DNA of 64,000 nucleotides from Paracoccus sp. IB05 (lineage in GTDB: Bacteria > Pseudomonadota > Alphaproteobacteria > Rhodobacterales > Rhodobacteraceae), in contig NZ_JAEFCF010000005.1 in NCBI RefSeq assembly GCF_016405985.1, forward strand, positions 1 through 64,000, in the 5' to 3' direction. Position numbers and translations under genes: made by a program. Positions 5,544 to 18,100 of this stretch are shown here, in pieces. Every line of letters begins with the position of its first letter. The first letter of the stretch is position 1. The notes beneath the pieces are model-generated. The model worked only from the letters and a program-made list of their open reading frames with translations, had not been told where the DNA came from and did not search any database.

Positions 5544-8500
5544 CTAAAACTGGCTCGTGACATTCAGGAAGAAGCCGGTCCGGGGCGCATCGATCTTCCG
5601 CAGGTCATCATCGACTTTGCCCCAGAGGTATCCGCCCCCTACCCGCATATTGTCACCAAACAGCCGGTAGACGCCCAGCAGCGCGCCCGTTTCGGTGGTA
5701 TCCGAGCGCGGAGCATAAAGGCTGCGGACCTCGGCCATCACATCCCAGTTGTGAACGACGTGGTAATCAACCCGCAGGACAGCCAGATGCGCCTCGCTTG
5801 AGGTGAAGTCACTTGTTCCACGCCCGGCGCTGTCGCGCAGCCGATAGCCGTATTTGCCGCCCAGGGTCCAAAGCGGATCGACCTGCCAGCTAACAGCCGC
5901 ATTCAGAATATGGCTCTTTTGCTTCGGTCCATTGACGTCACCGTCGATATTGACCTGATCGGCACCCGGCAGGTCATAAAGATAGGTATAGCTGACCAGC
6001 GCATTCAGCTCGTCATTCCCGACCGGACGCCATGCATATCCAAGGCGGGTCTCGATGTAACGGCCATCGCGGAACGAGGACTGGTCGCTTTCCGAGATCA
6101 CCGCGTCGACCGAGGAGACAAAGCGCCAGTCCTGGCTGACCTTGGTTTCATAGAAGCCCGAAATCAGCCATGTATCGCGGTCAAGTTCATTGCCCGGACG
6201 ATCCGACCGCTCGCGCCGCCATTCGCCGCGCAGGCCCGCCGACATTACCTCTGCTTCGCTGTAGCGCACACCAAGCGATAGACCCTCACGCTTGAGGCTG
6301 CTGCCGTCGGTCTCACGCCCTTCGCCATATTGGATCATGCCGTCATAGCGCCAGCGCTGGTCGGGGGTATAGGTGACCCCATAGCCCGAGGTCAGTGCCG
6401 GCCTTGTGCCGAAAGCGCTGTAGTTGCTTTCGGTGGTATAGGCCCAATTGTCATTGACCTGCGAGCTGCTCCCGAAGACGAGGCTGCCCTTGTCACGCCC
6501 CGAAAAATCGCTGGCATCGAAGCGGCGCAGCGGATCAAGGCGGTAGCCGATTGTGGTGGTGGTATTGTCGTTAGGCCGGTAGCCGAACTCCAGCCGCCCT
6601 GCCCCGCCGAGGCTGCCGTCCGAAAGCTCGGCCGTCATCTCGGTCCGTTCAGAAAGCCGAAGCGTGCTGCCGATCCCGACCCGGTCATTGCTGCGCCGGG
6701 TCGGGTCATGCGACAATGTCGCCTGACCGAAGCCCCAGACCGAAAGATCGGCATCACGCTGCCATGTCACACGGACTGCGGCATCGGCCCGCCTGCCGAA
6801 ATCCTGCGGCGATCCGCTTTCGTCGCGGCGATCATGGGCCAGCTCACCTTCGACCTTCCACTGCGCGTTGATGCGATGGGCAAAGCCGATCCGGGCCTTT
6901 TCTTCACGATCACCATCGTCGCGCTTCAACCCTTCGCCACCAAAGGTCAGATCGGTGCTTGCGTTCAGCGCCACGGTACCGGACAGGCCCCAGGCATCCT
7001 GATCATATTCGAAATCGGCATCCGGCGACGAGAACCCCGCATCCTTGTGATCGAAGAAGGCCGCCAGTTCGCCGTCCAGCCCTGCAAAGCTCAGATCGGT
7101 CTTGCCCCCGATCCGCCAGGATGCCGCATCCAGTCCGGGCAGGCCATAGCTGGGGTTCGACGGCTCCAGGTCCAGACCACCGTTCAGCGAGAAACTGGAG
7201 CCGAAGCCAGGTCCCTCACTGGCAGCATATTCCAGCAGCAGCTCCCGGTCTTGCCCGCCCCGCAACAGGATGTCGACTCCGGCCAGCGTATTGTCGGCAA
7301 TGCCTGTGGTTTCACGCAGGGCAGAAGCGCCAAGCCGGATGCTGTTGTTGATCCAGCCTTCGCTGCGGGCACCGGCAGTATAACCGTCGATATCGCCGGT
7401 GGTCGGCACATATTCGTATTGTGCCACCAGATTGATATCATAGTCACCCAGTGGGTTGTTCTGGATCAGCCCGTCGCCGCCGGTGCTGGATGACAGCGGC
7501 CCGTTCAGGATGATCACCCCCTGCACCGAATTGATGCGGTAATCGGTCCCTTCTGTCAGGCGGCGGGTTTCAACCACCAGCCCGGTGGTCCGTGAGACCA
7601 CCTGGACAAAGACGCTTTCGCTGTCGGACAGGATATCCTGACGCGACAGGAAATAGGCGCTGCCACCGGTCGCACGCATCACGTCGCGCTGCATCAGACT
7701 GTCGGCCTGCGCGGCAAAACCGGTGACGCGCAGCTTCGTCTCACCGCGTGAAGTGACATCAAGATCGCGGTATTCCCCGGACAGACCATAGAGTGCCCGG
7801 TCGGTGCGGACGGTCAGCCCGGTGCTTTCGCGGGGTTTGAAATCGCCCCACTGCAAGTGGCTGCCGTCCCGCTCGGCCCGCAGGAAGAACTTGCCCGAAC
7901 TGGGAGCCAGCTCGGTCATGACGGAATCGTCACCGAAGGTGTTGAACACATCCTCGGACTTCATTTCCCGCAGCGTCTGATCGGGGTTCTTGCGGCCGAA
8001 ATTGCTGAAGAGGTCACGCAGCTCATCTTCCTGCGTATCGACCGAGGCGGTGATCCGGGTGCCATTGGCCAATGTGCCCTGAGCAAATCCGGCAATGCGG
8101 CCCATCTTCCAGGTGCCCTCATTATCGTCGCCGACCGTAAGGTCGATAATGCCGGTCGCAAACCACTCTGACTTTTCGATGGTGACCGAGCGGTCCATTC
8201 TGCGGCCATCGATGGCAATCGCAACGCCATGGGTGCCGGGCGGCAGGATGCGCTGGACCACGAAATTGCCCGACGGGTCGACCGGGATCCTTTCCCCCAG
8301 CACCTGCACCAACTGACCAGCGGGCGCATGACCCGAAACAGTGATGGCACCGCCCCGCACGGGAATGCTGCGACGGGCGGTCATGTCATCGCCCTCGGCT
8401 GCAGCCGTGACCGGACCGTCCAGATCGGCGGCAGCACTCCGGGCCGTGCGGTTCAGCACCAGACTGCGCGTCTCATCCCGCCGGCCGCCGGCATCGATGA

Positions 8501-9116
8501 CGCGCAGGAAATAGAGATATTCGCCCTTGCTCCGGTCTGCATCGGCAGCCGGCATCCGCCAGTCAGCGGTGCCATTGGCGCCGATCGGCACCAGCGCCAG
8601 TTCGCGGCCACGGCGGTCCGTGACCACCACCTCTGCACGTTCAACCCAGCCCGGATAGTTGGAAGAGGCCCTGAAAGTCACAACCTCTCCCGCAGCATAG
8701 CCCTGCCGCAGGTCGCCAGTGGCAACAGCCAGCCGGGGGCGTGCCCCAAGTCCATCATAGCTCAGATCCACACCGGCAAGGTCAAGCAGCCGGTCGATCT
8801 CGCGCAGCCTGTCAGGACGGGCCGGAGCCCCTGCGATGGTGCGCCTTGCGGCCCCCTCGCCCGCCGTCACCCCGTCGATGGAGATCGAGAAGCCGATCTC
8901 TCCCAGCGGGGCGGCGGGCGCGTCCGAGACATTGGGCTGGACCGGCCGGCTGACGGTGGTGCCGGCGTTGTAATGCAGGCAGTCACCCTCATAGACCGGA
9001 CCTTCGGCGCGGCAGTTATCCGCCATAACGGGCATGCCGAGGCCAAGCACCGAGACAGTCACCCCCCCCGCAAGAAGGGCTTTCAGCGTTGCAGAAGAAC
9101 GTTTGACAGGTTTCAT
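5544..9116 (-). CDS. Outer-membrane beta-barrel protein paired with the giant DUF11 protein
   Basis: A 1,190-residue protein with a signal peptide (hydrophobic stretch ending near residue 32, VMA). After an Ala/Pro-rich linker come Ig-like segments (about 110-320, with a PSGNFVVQRILPPGTHGV stretch like a carboxypeptidase-regulatory fold), a mixed region (about 330-580), and a long C-terminal part (about 600-1190) of alternating amphipathic strands. The barrel ends in aromatic-rich strands and a C-terminal Phe (NVTSQF), the signature recognised by the BAM complex. Its start overlaps the stop of the giant repeat gene by 4 bases, so the two are translationally coupled. Inference: it anchors, exports or docks the giant partner at the cell surface. 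It is not a TonB receptor: I see no TonB box or plug. Confidence 0.75.
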   Translation of the reverse strand: MKPVKRSSATLKALLAGGVTVSVLGLGMPVMADNCRAEGPVYEGDCLHYNAGTTVSRPVQPNVSDAPAAPLGEIGFSISIDGVTAGEGAARRTIAGAPARPDRLREIDRLLDLAGVDLSYDGLGARPRLAVATGDLRQGYAAGEVVTFRASSNYPGWVERAEVVVTDRRGRELALVPIGANGTADWRMPAADADRSKGEYLYFLRVIDAGGRRDETRSLVLNRTARSAAADLDGPVTAAAEGDDMTARRSIPVRGGAITVSGHAPAGQLVQVLGERIPVDPSGNFVVQRILPPGTHGVAIAIDGRRMDRSVTIEKSEWFATGIIDLTVGDDNEGTWKMGRIAGFAQGTLANGTRITASVDTQEDELRDLFSNFGRKNPDQTLREMKSEDVFNTFGDDSVMTELAPSSGKFFLRAERDGSHLQWGDFKPRESTGLTVRTDRALYGLSGEYRDLDVTSRGETKLRVTGFAAQADSLMQRDVMRATGGSAYFLSRQDILSDSESVFVQVVSRTTGLVVETRRLTEGTDYRINSVQGVIILNGPLSSSTGGDGLIQNNPLGDYDINLVAQYEYVPTTGDIDGYTAGARSEGWINNSIRLGASALRETTGIADNTLAGVDILLRGGQDRELLLEYAASEGPGFGSSFSLNGGLDLEPSNPSYGLPGLDAASWRIGGKTDLSFAGLDGELAAFFDHKDAGFSSPDADFEYDQDAWGLSGTVALNASTDLTFGGEGLKRDDGDREEKARIGFAHRINAQWKVEGELAHDRRDESGSPQDFGRRADAAVRVTWQRDADLSVWGFGQATLSHDPTRRSNDRVGIGSTLRLSERTEMTAELSDGSLGGAGRLEFGYRPNDNTTTTIGYRLDPLRRFDASDFSGRDKGSLVFGSSSQVNDNWAYTTESNYSAFGTRPALTSGYGVTYTPDQRWRYDGMIQYGEGRETDGSSLKREGLSLGVRYSEAEVMSAGLRGEWRRERSDRPGNELDRDTWLISGFYETKVSQDWRFVSSVDAVISESDQSSFRDGRYIETRLGYAWRPVGNDELNALVSYTYLYDLPGADQVNIDGDVNGPKQKSHILNAAVSWQVDPLWTLGGKYGYRLRDSAGRGTSDFTSSEAHLAVLRVDYHVVHNWDVMAEVRSLYAPRSDTTETGALLGVYRLFGDNMRVGGGYLWGKVDDDLRKIDAPRTGFFLNVTSQF

Positions 9117-12100
9117 TGTGCCACTCCTGCCCGCTCGACGACGGTCTCAATGTTCAGCTTGTACTTCCCGCTGTCCCGCCAGAGCGCATGTATAGCGCGC
9201 TCGACCCGGCGCAGACGTTGTTTTGCGTCTGCATCAGACTCGCTGCCCGCCAGCACATAGCTGATGCGCAGCATCGTGACGGTCTCGCGGATCTCGCCCA
9301 CCATCTTCTGCAGGCCTGCGTGCAACGCTGGTTTCAGATCACCGTTGGCTTCGAAGGCATTGGCCGAAAGGTCGACCCGTACCAGCCGCGCCAAAGTTGC
9401 CCCGAAATCAAGGCGCGTGATCATGCCTTGGGTCAGCCGCACAACGCGCGGGTTCTCTGTCGTCAGGCGATAGCCTGCCGGCAGGGTCCGTTCATCCAGC
9501 TTCAGCATGTAGTTTGAACCGAAGGTCTGCGGCAGGGCGGCGCAGGGCACGTTGAAGCGGCCATGCTCGTCAGTGACGATCGCCACACCATTCGGCGCAA
9601 TCAGGCGGATATTGGGCAGGCCGCGTTCTTCTGCGGATTTGCTCATATGACCGTTCTGGTCGGTATCATCGAACACCCGGCCCAGCACTGTGGCGCATTG
9701 CATCACCGCATCGGCAAGCACCCGGATCGTCGCCGTCGCCTCCTTGGCAATCTCGCCTCCGGTGGTGCTGTTCACGAGCCGCGCCCGGTTGGTATGGGCC
9801 CCCGGCTTGACCGAAGAGCCGATCAGCACGTTCAGCGTCAGCTGCCGCGTCTGGCCCGGATCAAGCCTGACACCGTCCAGCGTCACGTTCCGGCCCGAAA
9901 CCGAGGGCGTGACCGCGACACCGTCCAGCCGTGCCGAACCCTCGCGGTAGAGGAAGCCCGCAGGAAGCTGGTCGATGATCCGCGCCGTCAGCGGCACATT
10001 CTCGGCTGCGCTGGTGATGCGGATGGTATAGGGCACCACATCACCGACCATTGCTGTATCAACACCGGCCAGTTTCTCCAGACCGAAGCCGCCCCGACCC
10101 AGATCCGGAACCGCCGGGGTCGAAGAATTGGCACTCACATGCACTCCTGCATCCGAGCTGCCGGTGGCATCACCGCTCAGCACGACCTGCCCGCGATCCA
10201 CATCGGCTGCAGTCAGGGTATATGCCGCATTGCTGCATTCAAGGAAGGCACGCTCCCCTGGTTGCAGATTGATCGGCACACAGACCAACCCGGGCAGATT
10301 GAGCGAGAGTGAGGCCGGATCCATGGTGACACCATTCAGTGCCACGGTTCCGGTATTGATCACCTCGAAGCGGTAGATCACCTGATCCCCCTGCCCCATC
10401 ATGCCGTCGCCATTCACGTCACGCAGTTCACCCACGGTGATGTTCAGTTCCAGCTCTGGGTAGCCGAGTTCGACCAGCGCGCTGGCCGGATCCGAAGGTA
10501 CGGTGACCGCAGGCCCCCCGGCAGGCTGCCAGGTACCGCTTGCCGTCGCGGTGTTCTCACGCTTGGCGGCACGAATGTCGTCAAGCGTGATGGCATAGGT
10601 CCCGGTGATGGCGACACTGTCGCCCGGCGCAATACTGGCGACCGGATTTCCGGTCAGCACCAGGCCCGGCAGCGGATCACTCACTGTCACATTCGTCAGC
10701 GTGACGTTGCCGGTATTGGTCAGGGTGAAGGTATAGATGATTTCCTCACCGACCTGGGCCGAGGCCGAGATCCCGGAAGCATCGGCGGTCTTCTCCAATT
10801 TCAGACCGCTGCTGCGCACCGGCGAGATCCGCGTCGGGTCATTCGCCCCCGCGGTGGTGCCCGAGATGTCCTTCACCAGCACAGGGATCCCCGAGCCATC
10901 GACATAATTGCCGACCGCTTCAGCCTGATTGGTGATCGCCTCGCCGCTGTCGATATCAGCCTGCGTCAGCGCATAGACGGCGGTAAAGCTGGTGGCATCG
11001 GTCTGACCAGGCGCGAGGCTTGCGATCGGTCCGCCACTGATCTGCAGACCCGGCATCGGATCGTTCAGAACGATACCGGTCAGCGTCACATCACCGATAT
11101 TGGTGATGGCAAATCTGTAGTGCAGCAGATCACCGGGCCGGGGTGGTGTTCCAAGCGCCGAGGCGTCGACGGTCTTCACCAGATCGATCAATGGCGTCCG
11201 CGTCAGCGGGGTGACCGTGGGATCATCGTCAGTGACCGTGGTGCCGGACTTGTCGGTCACCACAACCGGCGTTCCTGTGCCGTTGTCAAAAGTACCCGAA
11301 GCAATCGCCTGGTTCTCGATCGAGCCGACATCAAGGTCAGACTGCTTGACGGTATAGACCGCCGAGAAGCTGGTGCTGTCGCTCTGGCCGGGCAGCAGGC
11401 TGATCGGGCCGCCCGATACCGTAGCCCCTGCAAGGGTTTCGGTCAGGGTGATGCCGGTCAGCGGAACGTTGCCGGTATTGGTGACGGTGAACACCCAGCG
11501 GACCGGATCGCCCAGCTTCAGGCCGGCCGGATCAACTGAGGGATCCAGCGCCTTGACCAATGCGATGGCAGGCACACCCGAAACCGGAGTCACCGTCGGC
11601 TCGTCCAGACCTTTGTCGGTCATGGAAGAGGACGTCACCGTACCGGGGCTGCCGGGCGGACCATAGTCACCGCTGGCAAGCGCACGGTTGGTGACGTTGC
11701 CGGCCGTGATGTCTTCGGCCGTAATCGCATAGCCTGCCGGTCCGACCGTAACGATATCGCCGGGCGCCATGATGCCGATGGTGAAGCTGCCCGGCGTCAG
11801 GCCCGTCAGCGGATCCGCCACTTCGACGTCACGCAGAGTGACATTACCCGTATTGGTGACAGTGAAGCTGTAGAGGATCTGCTGGCCGACCACGGCCGGA
11901 TCAGACAGCGCCGTCGCATCAGCACGCTTCACCAGTTCGATCTGCGGATCCTGCGGAACCGGAACGATGGTCTTTCCAGGTGTTCCCTCGCTCGGGCCCG
12001 AAGGCTCGTCGACAGGATCTGGACCGAAGGTACCGCTTGCAAGGGCCTGGTTCTCGACCTGACCTGCATCGATATCATCCTGGGTGATCTGATAGGTCGC

Positions 12101-15100
12101 GGTGCGCGTCTCGATTGCGCCCGGGGCCATGTCGCCAAGGGTGAAGGCGGCAGGGGTCATTCCCGGCAGCGGGTCGGCGATGGAAACCCCCTCGATCAGG
12201 ACGTTGCCGGTGTTCTTGACCGTGAAAGTATAGGTGATCGTCTCACCCACCACCGCCGGTGTCGAGATAGCGGAGGAGGCCGTCTTCACGAAGCTGAGTT
12301 CAGGAAGCTGATCGATCGGAACCACGACGGTATTCGAGGTTCCCGGCACATTGGTCACTGCATTGGTACCAGGATCCGTGAAAATCGCGTCAACCGTGGC
12401 GGTATTGACCACTTCGCCGGCCTCGATCTCATGTTGGCGGAGCGGATAGGTTGCGGTCAGGGTCACGGCATTGATTGCCCCCGGCTCAAGCACTGCGATG
12501 AGCCGCCCACCCGGCGTGAAATCCAGTCCCGGCAGGGGATCAGTCAGCTCGACCGCCGTCAGTGTCACATTGCCGGTATTGGTCACCAGGAAGCTGTAGG
12601 TGATCAGATCACCCGGCTGCGGCGGCACCGAAAGTGCGGGAACAGCTGATTTCACCACAGAAATGCCGGTCTGTTGGGTCAGCGGCAGAACCGTCGGGTC
12701 ATCCGTCCCGAGGCTTGTGCCGGAATCGTCGCTGACCGTCTGCGGTACGCCCGAACCGTCAACACTCCAGGTCCCCGTCGCCGTGGCCTGATTGGTGAGC
12801 GAACCAAGGTTCACATCCGCCTGGGTCAGCACATAGGTTGCACTCAGGGAAGTGCCGTCGGTGGCGCCCGGCTCAAGGACGGGCAGGCTGCCGGCCAGCA
12901 AGATCCCGGTCAGGGGATCATCGATGGTCACATCCGTCAGAGTGACGTTGCCGGTATTTGTGACGGCAAAGTCATAGTGAACCACGTCACCGGCCATGGG
13001 CGGAGTGGACAGAAGCGAATTCGCGGTATCGATCACCTTGACCAGATCGATGGACGGAGCCGGCGTCAGCGGCGTGATGACGGTGTCATCATCCGAGATC
13101 GTCGTCGGCGTGCTGCCCCATTCGCCCTCGGCCTCGGCGGTATTTTCATACAAACCGCGGTTGATGTCGGCCTGCGTCAGATCATAGCCGCCGACATCGG
13201 TCAGGACCCTGGAGTCGCCCGGGTTCAGAGTGAAGGGTGCGATCGCCGCATCGAAGGTCACGCCAAGGTCGGTCAGCGTGATATGGCTCAGGATCACGTT
13301 GCCGGTGTTGGTCACCGTGAAGCTGTAGCGGATCTCATCCCCGGGAACCGGAGCATTCACATCTGCAAAGCCCGAAATGCTGCCGGTCTTGACCAGCTCA
13401 ATCCCCGGCACTTGCGGGATGACCAGCGTGGTATCCTCATCGGTGCCGGTGGTATTGCCGGATTCGTCGGTGACAGTGCCACCACCCGCCGGATCCGTAC
13501 CCCAGTCACCGCTGGCCTCGGCGCGGTTATCCAGGTTGCCGCGTTCGATATCGGCCTGGGTCAGCGTATAGGTGGCAGTGAAGGTCGCGCTATCCGCCTC
13601 ACCCGGATCAAGGTCGATCGGCCCGCCCGAAACCACCGCGCCGATCAGCAGTTCGTCCACGGAAACATTTGTCAGCGTGACATTGCCGGTATTGGTGACG
13701 GTGAAGCCATAGGTGACGACCTCACCTTCCTGAGCCGGAGAGGACAGGGTTGAGGTGATGGTCTTGACCAGATCGATTGCGGCCTCCTGCGTGAGCGGGA
13801 CGGTCACCGGATCCGAATCCACTTCGGGGATCGTCAGATCGCCGCCGGTCGCGCGGTCGAAGTAATCACCTTCGGCGCTGGCCTGGTTGTCGACGCGGCC
13901 AAAGTCGATATCGGTCTGGGTCACATCATAGGTTGCGGTCAGGATAACGGCATTGGCCGCGCCAGGCTCAAGCGAAGCAACTACATTGCCTGCCGTCCAG
14001 ACCAGACCGGGCAGCGGGTCAGTAACCGTCACATCTGTCAGCGTCACATTGCCGGTATTGGTCAGCGTGAAGCTGTAGACGATCTGATCTCCCACCTCGG
14101 ACGGGTTCTGCACGCCGGTATCGTCAGCGCTCTTGACCAAGGTCAGACCCGGAGCCGGATCATAGGTCAGGTCAACGGAAGCCTGGTCATCGACGTCCAG
14201 ATCTGTTCCGGCCGGCCCGGTTCCGACAGCCGTCACTTCTGCATCATTGGTGAAGATGCCGGCATCTACATCCGCCTGCGTCAGCGTATAGCTGGCAGTG
14301 AATGTGGTGCTGTCAACGCCCCCGGCAGCCAGCGGCGTGGTGCGCGATCCCGTGATCGACACATCGTCAAGCTCGGTCAGGACGATATCGCGAAGTTCGA
14401 CGTTGCCGGTATTGGTGATGGTGAAGCTGTAGGTGACGATGTCACCCGCCATGACCGGATCAGTCGGGGCAGTCGTGATGGCTTTCGTCAGGCTGATCGA
14501 GGGGCTGCGCACAAGACTGACCACGGTCGGGTCGTCATTGGTCAGCTCGGTTCCGGAATCGTCGGTAACGACAGTTCCGTTCGGATCCGTACCCGTCGCA
14601 ACAGCAGTGTTTTCCAGTCCACCGTTTTCAAGATCGGAAACCTTCAGAACATAGGTCCCCGGGAACGACATTGATGCACCCGGCGGTATGCTCAGGAAAC
14701 CAAGAATTCCCGTATCGATCACCACATCAGGCAGGTCATCGGTCAGCGTAAGCTGGTTCAGCGTGACGTTGCCCGTGTTCTGGATCGTGAAGAGGAACTC
14801 GATCTCGTCACCCGGCATCAGCACGCCGGTCACATCGGTGATGAGCTCCTTCTTCAGCGCAATCGCAGGCGCCGGGTTGAGCGGCGTGACGGTTGGATCC
14901 TCATTCGGATCCGAAGGGTCATTGCCCGAGGGCGTATCCGGGAACGGATTGCCCGAATCCGGGACCGTACCCGCCACCTCGACCTGGTTCTCGACCTCGC
15001 CCGCATCGATCTCGACCTGACTCAGGGTATGGGTCGCCGTTGCGGTCGTGCTTTCGCCCGGCGCAAGCCGCGACTTGGCCGGAGGCGAGACGGTGGTATT

Positions 15101-18100
15101 GGCCAGAGGCTCGGAGATGGAGTCGATCACCAGACTGGTATTGCCGATATTCTCGATCGTGATCGTCCAGGTGACGGTATCCCTTTCAAAGGGCTCGGCC
15201 GGGACGGTCGTGGCCACCTTGGTGACCCGCATCAGAGCGTTCTGGAAGAGAGGCTCGACGATATCGTTGGAATTTGCTGAAATCGGTTGACGGCTCGGAA
15301 GATAGTCGCCGTCAACGGTGGCCCTATTGGTCACGCTGCCCGCGTCGATATCCACCTGGGTTACGGCATATTCCGCATAGACCACAGCCTGATTGCCCGA
15401 CTGTCCGAACGGCGCCAGCGAACCGATGGTGAAAGCACCCGCAGGCGATTCCTCGATGCCCGGCAGCGCATCGGTCAGAACCAGGTTGTTCAGCTGGGTA
15501 TTGCCCGTATTGGTGACGGTAAAGCTGTAGCGGATGGTGTCGCCGGCCACGGTCGGATCCTGGACACCACTGGTGACCAGCGCCTTCACTACGGTCAGAC
15601 CCGGCTCGGCCAAAGCCGTGACCGTTTCGGTGTCGTCGTCAGTGACGGTCAGATCGCCGGAACCATCCTCGCCCCATTTTCCGGTGGCGGTGGCGGTATT
15701 CTCGATCAGACCGCTGTCGATATCGCTTTGCTTGAGCGTATAGGTCGCGATGAAGGCACCCACCGGACTGGTGGTACCTGCCGCCAGCTGGGCCACGGGC
15801 GTATAACTGGTCCAGACCAGATCCACCATCGGGTCAGCGACCGTGACATTCAGCAGCGGCGTATTACCGGTGTTCGCTACCGAGAAAGTATAGGTGATCA
15901 CATCGCCCGGCACCGGAGGGTCTGACAGCTGCGAAATGTTGGCGGTCTTTGTCAGCTCTATCTCTGGCGCGAAGTTCAGAACCACCTCGGTCGGCGTGTC
16001 CAGGCCCCAGGTCGGCGTCGTCCCATCGTTGGAGGCATCGCTCAGGCGGGGATCGGTCGCTCCCTGAAGGCCAGAGAACTGGCCGTCGGCCTGCAAGGCT
16101 GCTGTATTGGGCAGCGTCATGCTGGAACCGGGACGCGGCACTGGCGGATTGACCAGCACTGTAACCTTGACCAAGGCCGTGCTCTGCGGCGCGATAGTCC
16201 CGCCGGAAATCACATCGTTACCACTCCCGTTGAAAGCCGAATTCAAAGTCAGGTCGCTGGCCGTGCTTAGCGAGCTAACAGCAAACGACCCGGGGGCAGG
16301 TAACGCACCGCTGAATGTGCCAAAGAGCGGGTCCAGCGTGTCACGCAGCCGGACATTGGTAATCGGCTCCTGACTGTTGTTCTGCAGTCTGAAGGTATAC
16401 TCAATTGAGTAGGTGCCATCGACCCGCAGCACGGGCGCGGTCGCCGATTTGGACAGCGCAAGCCCCGGAACCGGGATCAGGCTGAAATCCTTGGTCACAG
16501 CCGGCGCAGCGGTGGTCGCCGTAATGCCCAGGATCGATTGTGTGCCGCTTGCCGTACCTCCGCCAACGCCGGCCGGATAGGCCGAACCGGCTGTAAAGGT
16601 CCCGCCGGTGGGGATGGTATAGCTGACCTGATAGGCAACACCCGGGGGCAGCAGCGCAAAAACGTAATTCCCGGCTGCATCGGTGGTTGTCGTGCGGGTA
16701 ACCGAATCACCCAGCAGGTCTGTGCCGGTCAGCAGGACCGAAACCCCGGACACGCCGCTGTCCTGCGGAAGGTCGCGGATCTGGTTGAAGTCAAAATCGC
16801 GCCAGACCGTGCCAGAAACTTGCGTCGTCACGATGTCGATCGTGCCGGTTGCAGTATTGTTGCTCTCGTCGTCGAAAGACAGCGTCGAAACCGTTGCGCT
16901 ATTGCTGAAGATTTGCGGCGAACTGGTCACGGCAGTCACCCGGACGGGCACCCTGATCGAGATCGAGCTGCCAGCCGGCATGTCGGGAAGGATGCAGATC
17001 ACGTCACGGCCACCGACCTGGCCGTCGCAATTGCCCAGCGACGGAACAGGAGCACCCGTCAGCTCCATATGCGCCGGCAGCTGATCGACCAGCTCAACGT
17101 CTTCGGCAAGGCCGATACCCGCGCCGGCGACGTTGCTGACGACGATATCCCAGTCGAACCCTTCAAGCAGATCTGCCTCAGGCGCGGAAGCGGTCTTGCT
17201 GACCCGCAAATCGGCCCGTTCATAGACCGAGGTGGTTTCATTCACCACGTTATTGGCCTGCGGATCATAGGCGGCCTCGGCTGATGTGACCCGGGCACTG
17301 TTCGTCCAACGACCGCGGGTCACGCCGGTCATCTCGACCTCCAGGATGAGCGACTGGTTGACCGCGAGGTGCTCTGCGGAACAGACGATGCTCCCCCCGA
17401 TAGCGTTCAGCGCAGCCCCGGACGTCAGATTGCATGCCATGCCACTCGTCATCGGCCGCACAGCTACAAGCTGCATGCCTGCGGTCGGCAGAGTGTCTGT
17501 CATCACAACCGAGAAGGCTTCGGACGGACCGGCATTGATTGCCGTAACCGTATAGACGGTATTCCCGCCCAGTTCGAGCGGGTCGGTACTGTCGATCTTG
17601 TTGATGATCAGATCGAGCGCCGGAGCCAAAATCTGATGGCTGATCGCATCCGAATTGTTGGTGGAATCTATCTCCGGCGTAGTGGTGGAGACACTGACGG
17701 AATTGGTTATCGCGGAGCCCGTCAGTGCGGTCGAGGGCACCGTCACCACGGTCACCGAATGCTGGCTGCCGTTCTGAATGGTGCCCAGATTGCAGACAAC
17801 GCTGGAGCCCGCGGTCGTCAATCCGCCGGACAGTCCGCTCACTGCACCGCAGCTACCCTGGCTGGGCACTACGCTGACAATGCGCAGACCCGCCGGAAGG
17901 CTGTCGGTGACCGTCACATTCTCGGCATCTGACAGGCCGTTGGCCGGAACAATGGCTGCAATGGTATAGATCAGCTGCTGGCCCGCAGGCAGCGAGGCGC
18001 CTTCGTCGTGTGAAGCTGACTTCTCGACCACCACATCGGTCCGGGGCGTCACGGCATAGGGAGCCGTGGCCGAGTTGTTGGTATAGTCGGGGTCAGGGGT

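Noticed and set aside
6330-7493. Long plus-strand frame of 387 codons inside the beta-barrel gene
   Set aside because: It is antisense to a protein with signal peptide, barrel strands and C-terminal Phe; long antisense frames are common in GC-rich genes.
12674-13753. 359-codon plus-strand frame in the giant gene
   Set aside because: It mirrors the repeat array on the opposite strand, so its repeats are a shadow of the DUF7507 units.
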